Source of the DNA: Sphingobacteriales bacterium
Lineage (GTDB): Bacteria; Bacteroidota; Bacteroidia; Chitinophagales; Chitinophagaceae
Direction: 5' to 3'
Assembly: GCA_016219985.1 (NCBI GenBank)
Contig: JACRJO010000022.1
Location: 186,001 to 250,000 of the forward strand
DNA: 64,000 nucleotides
Shown here: positions 35,778 through 44,300 of the stretch, piece by piece
How the letters are laid out: every line of letters begins with the position of its first letter
Numbering within the stretch: position 1 is the first letter of the stretch
Program-made: the position numbers and the translations under genes
The notes under the pieces: generated by a model
Seen by the model: the letters and a program-made list of their open reading frames with translations, nothing else
Database searches by the model: none
What the model was told of the DNA's origin: nothing

Positions 35778-35909
35778 TTAGTCTATTACCCAGACCAATA
35801 TCCCAGATTTCCCGATCATCAATGCTTTTTTCATCTTACCAGCCTTGAAATAAGTCCTGAAAGCCTTCCTGGCTTTATGGCCGCTAATCTGACCATTAAG
35901 TCCCTCCAA
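35778..35909 (-). pseudogene. Possible C-terminal remnant of a protein gene
   Basis: The minus strand encodes a 43-residue reading ending at a stop (35778-35780), with protein-like stretches such as ISGHKARKAFRTYFKAGK and IGKSGILVWVID. No start signal or family is recognised. It may be the tail of a deleted accessory gene. Weak evidence. Confidence 0.25.
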
Positions 35910-36103
35910 TGTTTATGTAATATGCGGCCAGTAAGGATTGCAGCCCGATATGAGACCCGAGAATGGTTATCTTACTTAGGCACTCAATTTGGTGTCCCTC
36001 TGATTTAATTTTGATTTATAAAATATCAAAATTAATTATTATGTAATTCATTCATTTTCAATATGTTAAATCATAATTTCGATAATAAAGCATAGTGTAA
36101 ATT

Positions 36104-36137
36104 ATTATTTACAAAATAGCATATATTTGTAAATAAT
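36104..36137 (+). promoter_or_regulatory. hipBA promoter with overlapping operator palindrome
   Basis: ATTATTTACAAA (36104-36115) and TTTGTAAATAAT (36126-36137) form a perfect 12-bp inverted repeat with a 10-nt spacer. A consensus -7 box TATATTTG (36122-36129) lies in the right half, so a protein bound to the palindrome would block RNA polymerase. This is what autorepression by HipB would need. The start codon is at 36148. Confidence 0.75.
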
Positions 36138-36147
36138 ACTTATCGTT

Positions 36148-36465
36148 ATGGAAAGAAAGAAAGCGATTCTACTACCCCAGATTAAACGGATTCTGCAGGA
36201 ATTGGGCGAAAATATAAAGCTGGCGAGGCTTCGCAGGAAGCTTAGTGCAGCACAGGTTTCCGAACGGGCTAATTTAAGCCGCCCTACCCTGCTGGCAATT
36301 GAAAAGGGCCATCCCGGAGTTGCCATGAGCTCCTATGCCCAGGTTCTTTTCGTATTGGGTCTGGAAAAAGATCTGCTCCGGCTTGCCGAGGATGACAAGC
36401 TGGGCAGAAAGCTTCAGGATGCAGGTATGATAGTAAAAGAAAGGGCGCCTAAGAAATCAAAATAG
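36148..36465 (+). CDS. hipB: HipB-type antitoxin, XRE-family regulator
   Basis: 105 residues. An HTH_3 domain spans about 16-75: ENIKLARLRRKLSAAQVSER, the recognition region NLSRPTLLAIEKG and SYAQVLFVLGL. A short basic tail (KERAPKKSK) follows. It is expected to neutralise the HipA kinase and to repress the operon through the palindrome just upstream. It sits 8 nt ahead of hipA. The surrounding 150 nt upstream are very A/T-rich compared with the window, suggesting acquisition by transfer. Confidence 0.9.
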   Translation: MERKKAILLPQIKRILQELGENIKLARLRRKLSAAQVSERANLSRPTLLAIEKGHPGVAMSSYAQVLFVLGLEKDLLRLAEDDKLGRKLQDAGMIVKERAPKKSK

Positions 36466-36473
36466 AATCGCCC

Positions 36474-37733
36474 ATGGCAAAAACTGAAAAAAAGGAAATA
36501 TTGGTCTATGCTCATTGGCAGGGTTTGACAGGCCCGGGACGAATGGGCACGCTGACAGTTACCCAGGGAAAGGGCAAAGAAGTATTCTCATTTGAATATG
36601 TACCCGATTGGTTGAAATCAGGGTTTACCCAAATGCTCGATCCGGATCTGCAATTATACTCGGGCGCATATTATCCGCGGGATGAAAAAGTGAGTTTTGG
36701 AGTTTTTCTGGATTCATGCCCTGACAGATGGGGCCGGGTTTTAATGCAACGAAGAGAGGCTGCAATGGCGAGAATGGAAAAAAGAACTGCCAGGGAATTA
36801 ATGGAGTCGGATTATTTGCTGGGTGTCTTTGATGGCCATAGAATGGGAGCATTACGGTTTAAAACAGATGAAAAAGGTCCATTCCTGAATGATAATAAGG
36901 AAATGGCCGCCCCACCCTGGGCTTCGCTGAGAGAACTGGAAGATGCAAGCCTGAAATTTGAAGATGACAATATACATGATCCTGAATTTCTCAAATGGGT
37001 AAACATGCTGATTGCGCCAGGGTCTTCCTTAGGTGGTGCCAGGCCTAAAGCAAGCGTTATAGACCCGGAAGGAGGTTTATGGATCGCAAAATTCCCGAGC
37101 AAAATGGATGATAAGGATACCGGTGCCTGGGAAATGGTGGTGAATGAACTGGCTCAAAAAGCCGGACTCAATATTGCACAGGGAATGGTCCGGCGATTTA
37201 ATAGCCGGTATCATACTTACCTCACCAAACGATTCGACAGGACTGAAAAAGATGAGCGGATTCATTTTGCTTCCGCCATGACCTTATTAGGGTATACCGA
37301 TGGAGAAAAATCGGCCGGGGCAAGCTACCTGGAACTGGTTGAATTCATCACCAGGAATGGAGCATCTGCGGATCGGGACCTCGAAGAATTATGGAGAAGA
37401 ATTGTATTCAGCATTTGTGTAAAGAATACGGATGATCATTTAAGAAATCATGGCTTTCTTCTGACGAATGCCGGGTGGTCTTTGTCCCCGGCTTACGATG
37501 TCAACCCAAACGAATATGGGAAAGGATTGCACCTGAATATTTCGGACAATGACAATTCTCTGAGCCTGGATCTGGCTTTGGACGTGTCCGAATATTTTCG
37601 GCTTACTCCTGCCAAAGCAAATCAAATAATAACGCAGGTGAAAAATGCTGTTAACGAATGGAAAGCAGTTGCTGCAAAATACAAAATACCTGCTGCAGAA
37701 CAGGATCGGATGACCCAGGCATTTCTACTATGA
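36474..37733 (+). CDS. hipA: HipA-type toxin, serine/threonine kinase
   Basis: 419 residues, typical length. HipA kinases phosphorylate a translation component (glutamyl-tRNA synthetase for E. coli HipA) and induce dormancy. The N-terminal subdomain (about 9-130) begins VYAHWQGLTGPGRMGTL. The kinase core has the Gly/Ser loop SSLGGARPKAS (184-194, counterpart of the autophosphorylated SIAGAQEK loop), the ATP lysine in WIAKFPS (Lys206), the catalytic NTDDHLRNHGF (318-328, Asp320 and Asn325), and the Mg-binding Asp342 in SPAYDVNP. All key residues are present, so it should be active. It is coupled to hipB upstream. Confidence 0.93.
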   Translation: MAKTEKKEILVYAHWQGLTGPGRMGTLTVTQGKGKEVFSFEYVPDWLKSGFTQMLDPDLQLYSGAYYPRDEKVSFGVFLDSCPDRWGRVLMQRREAAMARMEKRTARELMESDYLLGVFDGHRMGALRFKTDEKGPFLNDNKEMAAPPWASLRELEDASLKFEDDNIHDPEFLKWVNMLIAPGSSLGGARPKASVIDPEGGLWIAKFPSKMDDKDTGAWEMVVNELAQKAGLNIAQGMVRRFNSRYHTYLTKRFDRTEKDERIHFASAMTLLGYTDGEKSAGASYLELVEFITRNGASADRDLEELWRRIVFSICVKNTDDHLRNHGFLLTNAGWSLSPAYDVNPNEYGKGLHLNISDNDNSLSLDLALDVSEYFRLTPAKANQIITQVKNAVNEWKAVAAKYKIPAAEQDRMTQAFLL

Positions 37734-38155
37734 TACGGGTGATTTATTTTGCTACATCAATCCCTGTAAAGGACTGTAAAGTCGCAGCAGTTTTTTGAAT
37801 TCAGCAAGAAAAGTGATCGGGTAAAAGAAGCTATTTATGGCAATCAACCCGATATAACGTTTTTCAGACCCCGCCCGATCCGCCCGGGAAAGAATCCTGG
37901 CCCTCTTAAGCCACCCCAAAAATATTGCCGGCCAATTCCGGATGGGGTAGGATACCGCCTATCTCCACAGCAGTATGAGAGACCTGTCATCCCCCCCCAC
38001 TCCATTGTGGGGACAAAAATTTCGCACCCTTCAGCATACCTTTAAACAGGCAACCGGAAACCAAGGGTGCCGCCCTTTACCCGGAAACAGGAAAAAGCAA
38101 GATTTGGATTGACGGATACCCCCTTTACATTGAAATTTGTAACCAACCTGCGTCA
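37734..38155. other. Noncoding gap with duplicated tRNA/GIY-YIG debris
   Basis: 422 nt. 37863-37883 looks like a decayed tRNA-Asp 3' end (15 of 21 positions match, differences all transitions), fused directly to the GIY-YIG 3'-end copy (37883-38014). The first 125 nt and the last 140 nt show no gene; the last part must hold the promoter of the Ada-like gene, but no clear box is seen. Confidence 0.6.
37883..38014 (+). repeat. Direct repeat copy B flanking hipBA
   Basis: 132 nt homologous to 35556-35683: 3' end of a GIY-YIG gene including the TAG stop (about 37949-37951), a degraded tRNA-like 5' half, and a palindrome remnant (ATTGTGGGGAC). The T arm and acceptor end present in copy A are missing here. 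Confidence 0.9.
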
Positions 38156-39001
38156 ATGGCTGACAAGCTTTATAATTATTACAGAATTGAAAAAGCAATA
38201 AGTTTTTTAACAGATTGCTTCAGGGAACAACCCGACCTGGATGAGATTGCCCGGAAGATTCACCTGAGCCCCTTTCATTTTCAGCGGCTCTTTACCGACT
38301 GGGTGGGTATCAGCCCGAAAAAATTTGTTCAATATCTTACCCTGGACTATTTACGGGGAAAAATTTCTGCCACCGGAAACATGATTGAAGCGGCTGAACT
38401 TGCCGGGTTATCCAGCCAGTCGAGGGTGCACGATTTATTCCTGAGCATAGAAGGAGTAAGCCCGCAACAGTTCAAGTCTGCCGGCAAGGGAATGGAAATA
38501 TTTTATGGCTACCATGTCTCCCCCTTCGGTCTTTGTTTCATTGCAGTGACAGAAAAGGGAATTTGCGCGTTAAAGTTTATTGACGAAGAGAAAAGCCGCC
38601 TTGAATTTGAACTATTTTCACAGCAATGGCGGTTCGCCAGGCTGATACATAAACCGGACATTACACAGGAGTATATCCGGAAAATATTCCGGCAGGAAAA
38701 AGTACACCCCGAAAAACTTCAGTTATTGATCCAGGGAACGGATTTCCAGGTAAAAGTATGGGAAGCATTGGTGAAAATACCGTTTGGCGCAGTCGCCACT
38801 TTTCAGCAGGTGGCAACAATGATTGGCCGGCCTGACACCGTTAGATGTGTCGGCTCTGCGGTTGGCAAAAACAGTATTCTGTACCTTATCCCCTGCCATC
38901 GCATAATTGCCAAAGATGGTACACTGGGTAATTATCACTCCGGGAAAGTTCGCAAACAGGCAATGATTGGATGGGAGCAGAGTATACTCGGGCAGCAGTA
39001 G
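38156..39001 (+). CDS. AraC-type regulator fused to O6-methylguanine-DNA methyltransferase (Ada-like)
   Basis: 281 residues. Residues about 8-105 are an AraC-type double helix-turn-helix (LDEIARKIHLSPFHFQRLF). Residues about 115-280 are a methylguanine-DNA methyltransferase with the acceptor Cys247 in the PCHRII motif and the FGAVATFQQVA DNA-binding region before it. The protein removes alkyl groups from DNA and may activate repair genes. Unlike E. coli Ada it lacks the N-terminal zinc domain that repairs phosphotriesters, so the switch must differ. The flanking motif normally GGY reads GNY. Confidence 0.9.
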   Translation: MADKLYNYYRIEKAISFLTDCFREQPDLDEIARKIHLSPFHFQRLFTDWVGISPKKFVQYLTLDYLRGKISATGNMIEAAELAGLSSQSRVHDLFLSIEGVSPQQFKSAGKGMEIFYGYHVSPFGLCFIAVTEKGICALKFIDEEKSRLEFELFSQQWRFARLIHKPDITQEYIRKIFRQEKVHPEKLQLLIQGTDFQVKVWEALVKIPFGAVATFQQVATMIGRPDTVRCVGSAVGKNSILYLIPCHRIIAKDGTLGNYHSGKVRKQAMIGWEQSILGQQ

Positions 39002-39255
39002 GTTTCAGCAAGCAGCTATTTCACTATTGCCGGAATCCTTCTGATCAGATTGACCCTCTGCCAGGTTCTGTAATTACCATCCCGGCTGTGCCTGATACTG
39101 AAAACCACGCTGTGACAGCCGCGGGCATAGCCCTGTTTGCCTTTCGAATACTAATCAAACACTGCAAAAGTTTAAACCCGGATAGTTCAGCAAGAATTGG
39201 ATTGCCCGGGTGTAGGACAAAAACTATTTTGCGCCCTGATCTTAAAACAGGAATC

Positions 39256-39798
39256 ATGCAGGTATTAATAGTAATTGACGCTCAAAATGAGTTTTCGGAA
39301 AATGGTAAAAGACCGGTGCCCAATCATATAAAGGCGGTTGAGGCAATCAGGAAGAGAGTTGAAGAAGCCAGGCAAAAGGCTTCCCCGGTTGCCTGGGTGA
39401 GACATTTTAATAAGCCAAATGAATCTCCCGCATTCGTCCCCGGTACCTGGGGCGCTGAGTACTATCAGGGATTCGGCCCGCAAACAGGCTTTGGCGAAGA
39501 AACAGAGTTTATAAAAAATGTTTATGGGGCGTTTACCGGGAGTGATATAGGCCACTGGCTGAAAAAAATTAAAGCCAGCACCGTATTAATTACAGGTTTC
39601 TATACCCATGGCTGTGTTTCTACCACGGCAAGGGAGGCCATCATGGAAGGATTAGAGGTTTTACTGGACCCTGATGCCACCGGCGCATGCAATATCAGCA
39701 ACCCACTGGTAGGCAGCTTATCCGCAGATGAAATCCGTATTTCCTCGCTCCTGCAGCTGGCAAATATGGGCGCAAGGATCCTTCCCCCATCCTCCTGA
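39256..39798 (+). CDS. Isochorismatase-fold cysteine hydrolase
   Basis: 180 residues from ATG 39256 (MQVLIVIDAQNEF). The likely catalytic triad of the family is visible: Asp8 in VIDAQNEF, Lys87 in FIKNVYGAF and Cys120 in GFYTHGCVSTTARE. Reading upstream from earlier possible starts passes through sequence with no family features and is rejected. Family members hydrolyse isochorismate, nicotinamide or related amides; which applies here cannot be said. It follows the Ada-like gene by 254 nt on the same strand. Confidence 0.85.
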   Translation: MQVLIVIDAQNEFSENGKRPVPNHIKAVEAIRKRVEEARQKASPVAWVRHFNKPNESPAFVPGTWGAEYYQGFGPQTGFGEETEFIKNVYGAFTGSDIGHWLKKIKASTVLITGFYTHGCVSTTAREAIMEGLEVLLDPDATGACNISNPLVGSLSADEIRISSLLQLANMGARILPPSS

Positions 39799-40416
39799 GA
39801 TCGATTTTGCTTTTATACCATTGAATCCGCAGATACAGATTGTTTCACTTCAGCCTGTTTACAGTAATCTCCATTCTGCCGTCTGTTTCGGGTGAACCAG
39901 GTACAATACCACAACATATCTTTACCGCTCAACTGCAAGCGATCCGGGACCGGCGGTACTTTCCCGCAGTTCCTGAAAGAGCGGCCAGGAAAGAAACATT
40001 GCTTTTTAAACCCCTGGTATGTCCCCACCTCCGGCGCAAACAGGAAGCCCCCCTAACCTCCAACCTCAGTCTGACCCGGTTATCTCCTGGTACCGGGTCA
40101 GGGCCACGGATATATTCCCCGCTTTCCAAACAGGGGTCTTTCGATAGTAGCCTTGTCTTTTTTTGTACAATTGGGTTTAAATCATGCTGATACCAACAGA
40201 AAATCATGGTTATTCCCTCTAAAAACCCGTTATTTTAAAATATAATGTTTATGCATGGTATCCATGCCATCCAGCTACCCTCCATTCCCCGTTGCATCCT
40301 GGCAACCCGGTTGCCCTGGTAGAGTACATCTTTTGCAAAATGGAGATCAGCGCTTCCCCGAACCAGCAGCCTGGGGCGATGCAACTGTTTACCTCCAAAA
40401 CAGGCTGCTTACAAGG
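39799..40416. other. Noncoding gap
   Basis: 618 nt without a credible gene on either strand. One hairpin is visible (TGACCCGGT 40072-40080 with ACCGGGTCA 40092-40100) but it has no T run. Open frames here have no recognisable protein features. Confidence 0.5.
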
Positions 40417-41328
40417 ATGAGGTTGCTTATCACCCGGACGGTATTGTTATGCCTGCTGTTTTTTTCAGCCGGTTGCCGGCATCAGAATAAACCAATGGGA
40501 CCGGTCTACGGGAACAAAGCCCCGGGTGAGCCTTCCACCGTCCTGCACTTTGCGGTACACCCCCTGTATAACCCGGCCAAAATGATTACTGCCTACCAGC
40601 CGCTTATGGATTACCTGAACAAAAGAATGAACGGCATTCAATTTATTCTCGAAGCTTCGAGAGACTATCAACGGTATGAAAAAAAAATAGGAGCCCGTCA
40701 GCCTGAGATCCTTTTGCCCAACCCGCTGCAAACCCTCAAGGCCATGAAAGCCGGCTACCGGGTTATTGCCATCGCTGGTGATCCGGCTGATTTTAAAGGC
40801 ATCTTTATTGTCCGGAAAGATGGAGGGATCAGGGTTCCCGGAGACCTGCGGGGAAAAGCGGTCAGTTACCCTTCCCGGACTGCCCTGGCGGCCTGCATCA
40901 TGCCTGAATATTACCTGCATGTGCATGGTGTAGATGTCCGGACGGAGATCAAAAGCCTCTTTGTCGGTTCGCAGGAATCCTCCATTATGAACGTTTACCT
41001 GAAAAAAACGGCTGCAGGCGCTACCTGGCCCCCACCCTGGAGAGCTTTTCAAAAAGACCATCCGGCAGAAAGTGCCGAACTGGAAGCCATCTGGGAAACA
41101 GAAAGCCTTATCAGTAATTCAGTCATGATCAGGAATGACATACCAACGGAAATCAGTAAACAACTGCAGGATCATTTATCCGCTCTCCCCGGTACAGAAG
41201 AAGGCAGAAAAGTTCTTTCCGGGATGGAGACCTTGTATTTCAGGGCTGCCACGGATGCAGATTATTCCGTTGTCGAAACCTATATCCGCCGGTTTGAGAA
41301 AGAGGTTCATAAAATTGAATCATTATGA
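40417..41328 (+). CDS. PhnD-like periplasmic binding lipoprotein
   Basis: 303 residues from ATG 40417, chosen because it starts a lipoprotein signal (MRLLITRTVLLCLLFFSAGC, lipid Cys20). The remainder matches the phosphate/phosphonate substrate-binding family (PhnD, PF12974 type): LHFAVHPLYNPAKMITAYQP near the start, MNGIQFILEASRDYQRYEKK, LRGKAVSYPSRTALAA and PEYYLHVHGVD. No ABC permease or ATPase is nearby. Instead the stop codon overlaps the start of a histidine kinase gene by 4 nt (ATGA), so the protein is probably the sensor subunit of a signalling pair rather than part of a transporter. The ligand is unknown. Confidence 0.85.
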   Translation: MRLLITRTVLLCLLFFSAGCRHQNKPMGPVYGNKAPGEPSTVLHFAVHPLYNPAKMITAYQPLMDYLNKRMNGIQFILEASRDYQRYEKKIGARQPEILLPNPLQTLKAMKAGYRVIAIAGDPADFKGIFIVRKDGGIRVPGDLRGKAVSYPSRTALAACIMPEYYLHVHGVDVRTEIKSLFVGSQESSIMNVYLKKTAAGATWPPPWRAFQKDHPAESAELEAIWETESLISNSVMIRNDIPTEISKQLQDHLSALPGTEEGRKVLSGMETLYFRAATDADYSVVETYIRRFEKEVHKIESL

Positions 41329-44300
41329 GAACAAAAAAGACCGTGCATTTTTTCTTTGGATCATTGCGGGGACAGCTGATACTGGGAGTGGCACTGGTAC
41401 ATGCCATCCTTATGACACTCTTTATTGCGGACCTGGTCAGCCGCCAGCGTAAAGTACTCCGGCAGCAGCAGGAGGAACATGCGATCGCCCTTTCCCAGAG
41501 TCTCTCCACCTCCGCTGCAGAATGGCTTGCTGCCAATGATATTGCCGGGTTGCAGGAACTCGTAGATGCCCAGAAGCGGTACCCGGAACTCGCCTATGCG
41601 ATCCTAACGGATATTAATGGTCATATACTGGGGCATACGGATCGTACAAAGGCGGGGCAGTATTTACTGGATCTTCCGCAGGATAAAAAACTGACGGTGA
41701 TCAGCAAAGGACCGGACCTGGTGGATGTTGCAGCCCCGGCGATGTTAGGAGGAAGGCAGGTTGGCTGGATACGGGTAGGTCTCAGCCAGGAAAAAGCAGG
41801 TAAACAGTTAGCCGGCATCACCCTCAGCGGTATCCTGTATGCCCTTTTGGCCATCTGCATCGGAACAGTCATAGCCTGGTGGATGGGGATCCGGATCACA
41901 CGCAGACTGTATGCAGTCCAGGATACAATTAACATAGTAAGTAAAGGGGATTCAACTGCCCGGTCCAGGCTCACCGGCAGGGATGAAGCCGCAACCCTGG
42001 CAAAGGAATTTGACAGCATGCTCGATACGCTGGAAGAGCGGAACCAGGAAGTCCAGAAAAACAGGGCCCTGTTCGAAAGCCTGTTTCATTCGGCTACCGT
42101 ACCTATGGTCTATATCGACAAAAGCGGTACACTTTTAAACTATAATCATTCATTCGAAAAAATATTTGGTTATGGCCGCCGTGACTTTTCCACCTTTGAA
42201 GAATGGTGGATACTTACCTGCCCGGACAAGGACTGCCAGGGAAAAAACCTTGATACCTGGAAAGGGAAATGGCAGCAGGCGGCCGGGATGCATGGCATAA
42301 CAGATCAGCAGGAATTCGCCGTCACCTGCAAGAGCGGGGAAAGCCGTACTGTACTCGTCTCCGGGAATGCATTGGCAGAAGACATGCTCGTAACCCTGAT
42401 GGATATTACCGATCTCAAAAAAACAGAAGCGGCCCTGCGAAAAAGCGAATCGAGCCTGAATGAAGCCCAGCGGGTCGCCCATATCGGGAGCTGGGAACTG
42501 GATCATACACAGAACAAACTCAGCTGGTCCGAAGAGAATTACCGGATATTTGAAGTGAACCCCGGCGAAACACCCCACAGCTACGAAACATTCCTGTCAC
42601 TGGTGCACCCTGATGACCGGAAATTTGTTAACCAGATGTACTCCGATTCCGTCAAAAACCACACCCGCTATGATATTGAACACCGGATTATACTGGACGG
42701 GAACAGGATCAAACACCTCCACGAACAATGTGAAACGATTTACAACCCGCAGGGAGAACCGGTATTGTCAATCGGAACGACCCAGGACATCACGGCCCGG
42801 AAACAAGCGGAAATAAAACAACGGGAAGCCCTGGAACGTATCAACAAGATCGCGGCCAGTGTTCCGGGTGTTATCTTCCAGTACCGTCAGAACCCGGACG
42901 GCAGCACCTGCTTCCCCTATCTCAGTGAAGCCAGTAACGAAATTTATGAAATAAGCCCGGCTGAAGCATGCAGGGATGCTTCCGCTATTTTTGACATGCA
43001 TCACCCCGATGATAACCCGGGCATACTCGCTTCGCTTGCAGAATCTGCCAAATACCTCATCCCCTGGCAGCATGAATTCCGCATCCGGCGAAAGGATGGA
43101 ACGGTCCGCACTCTCTACAGCAACGCCGTGCCCCAGCGGGAAAATGACGGCGCTGTAGTATGGCATGGCTTTACCACCGATATTACCGAGCATAAAATGA
43201 TGGAAGAAGCGCTGCATTCTTCCAGGCAAATGACGGAAGACATCATCAGAACCATCCCGGTGCGGGTATTCTGGAAAGATAGTAACCTTGTTTACATGGG
43301 CTGCAATGAAATATTCGCCCGGGATGCCGGGTACAAAACCCCCATGGACCTGATCGGGAAAGACGATTACCGGATGACCTGGAAAGAACAGGCGGAATTA
43401 TACCGGAAGGACGACCTGCAGGTCATCCAAACAGGAATTCCAAAAATCAATACCGAAGAAAAACAAACCACGCCGGACGGGCATACCATTACCATCCTCA
43501 CCAGTAAGATACCGCTGCGTGATTCGCAGGGAGAGATCATCGGGGTATTGGGAACCTACATGGATGTTTCCGTGCTGAAAGAAACGGAAGAACAACTAAA
43601 CAAGGCCAATCGCCTCTATGCATTTATCAGCCATATTAACCAGATGATCATTCACGCAAAGGATGAAGAGGAGATTTTGCGAGAAACCTGCCGCATTGCC
43701 GTTGAATACGGCCATTTCAAAATGGCCTGGCTGGGTAAGGTGGATGAAGACTCAAAAAAGGTCATACCCCTCGTGCATTCGGGGAAGGAAGACGGATTTC
43801 TCCGTAAAATCCGTCCTATCTCGGTAGAAGATATTCCCGAAGGAAGGGGGCCGACCGGCAGGTCCCTGCGGGAAGATAAAGTTGTATTCTGCAACGATAT
43901 CGAAAATGATCCTCAAATGGCCCCCTGGAAAGAGCTGGCCCTGGAAAGAGGATTCCGGTCCCTGATTTCCCTGCCGGTAAAAAAAGCGGGCAGGATATAC
44001 TCGGTCTTTACGCTTTATGCCCCCGGCAAAGATTATTTTAACCCGGAAGAAATTGAACTGCTCAGGGATGTAACCCGGGAACTTTCTTTTGCCCTGCAGG
44101 CCGTCGAAAATGAGCAGGAAAGAAAAAGGGCTGAAAAACAGGTAAAGGATTATATCTATGCGCTTAACCAGTCTTCCATCGTGGATGTATCGGATGCGGC
44201 AGGAAATATCCAGTTTGCTAATGATAATTTCTTGCAAACCACGGGCTACAGCATGGAAGAACTGAAAGGCAGGGGGCACAACCTGCTGAGGTCGGGCTAT

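Noticed and set aside
37883..38014. Second functional GIY-YIG gene
   Set aside because: Only the last codons and the stop are present; the catalytic part is gone.
38971..39255. Longer N-terminus for the isochorismatase-fold protein
   Set aside because: The extra 95 residues overlap the Ada-like gene and show no family features; the ATG at 39256 starts the fold exactly.
40072..40100. Terminator in the gap before the PhnD-like gene
   Set aside because: The 9-bp hairpin lacks a T run on either strand.
39840..40190. Open frame of 116 residues in the empty gap
   Set aside because: No start signal, no recognisable domain, unnatural composition.
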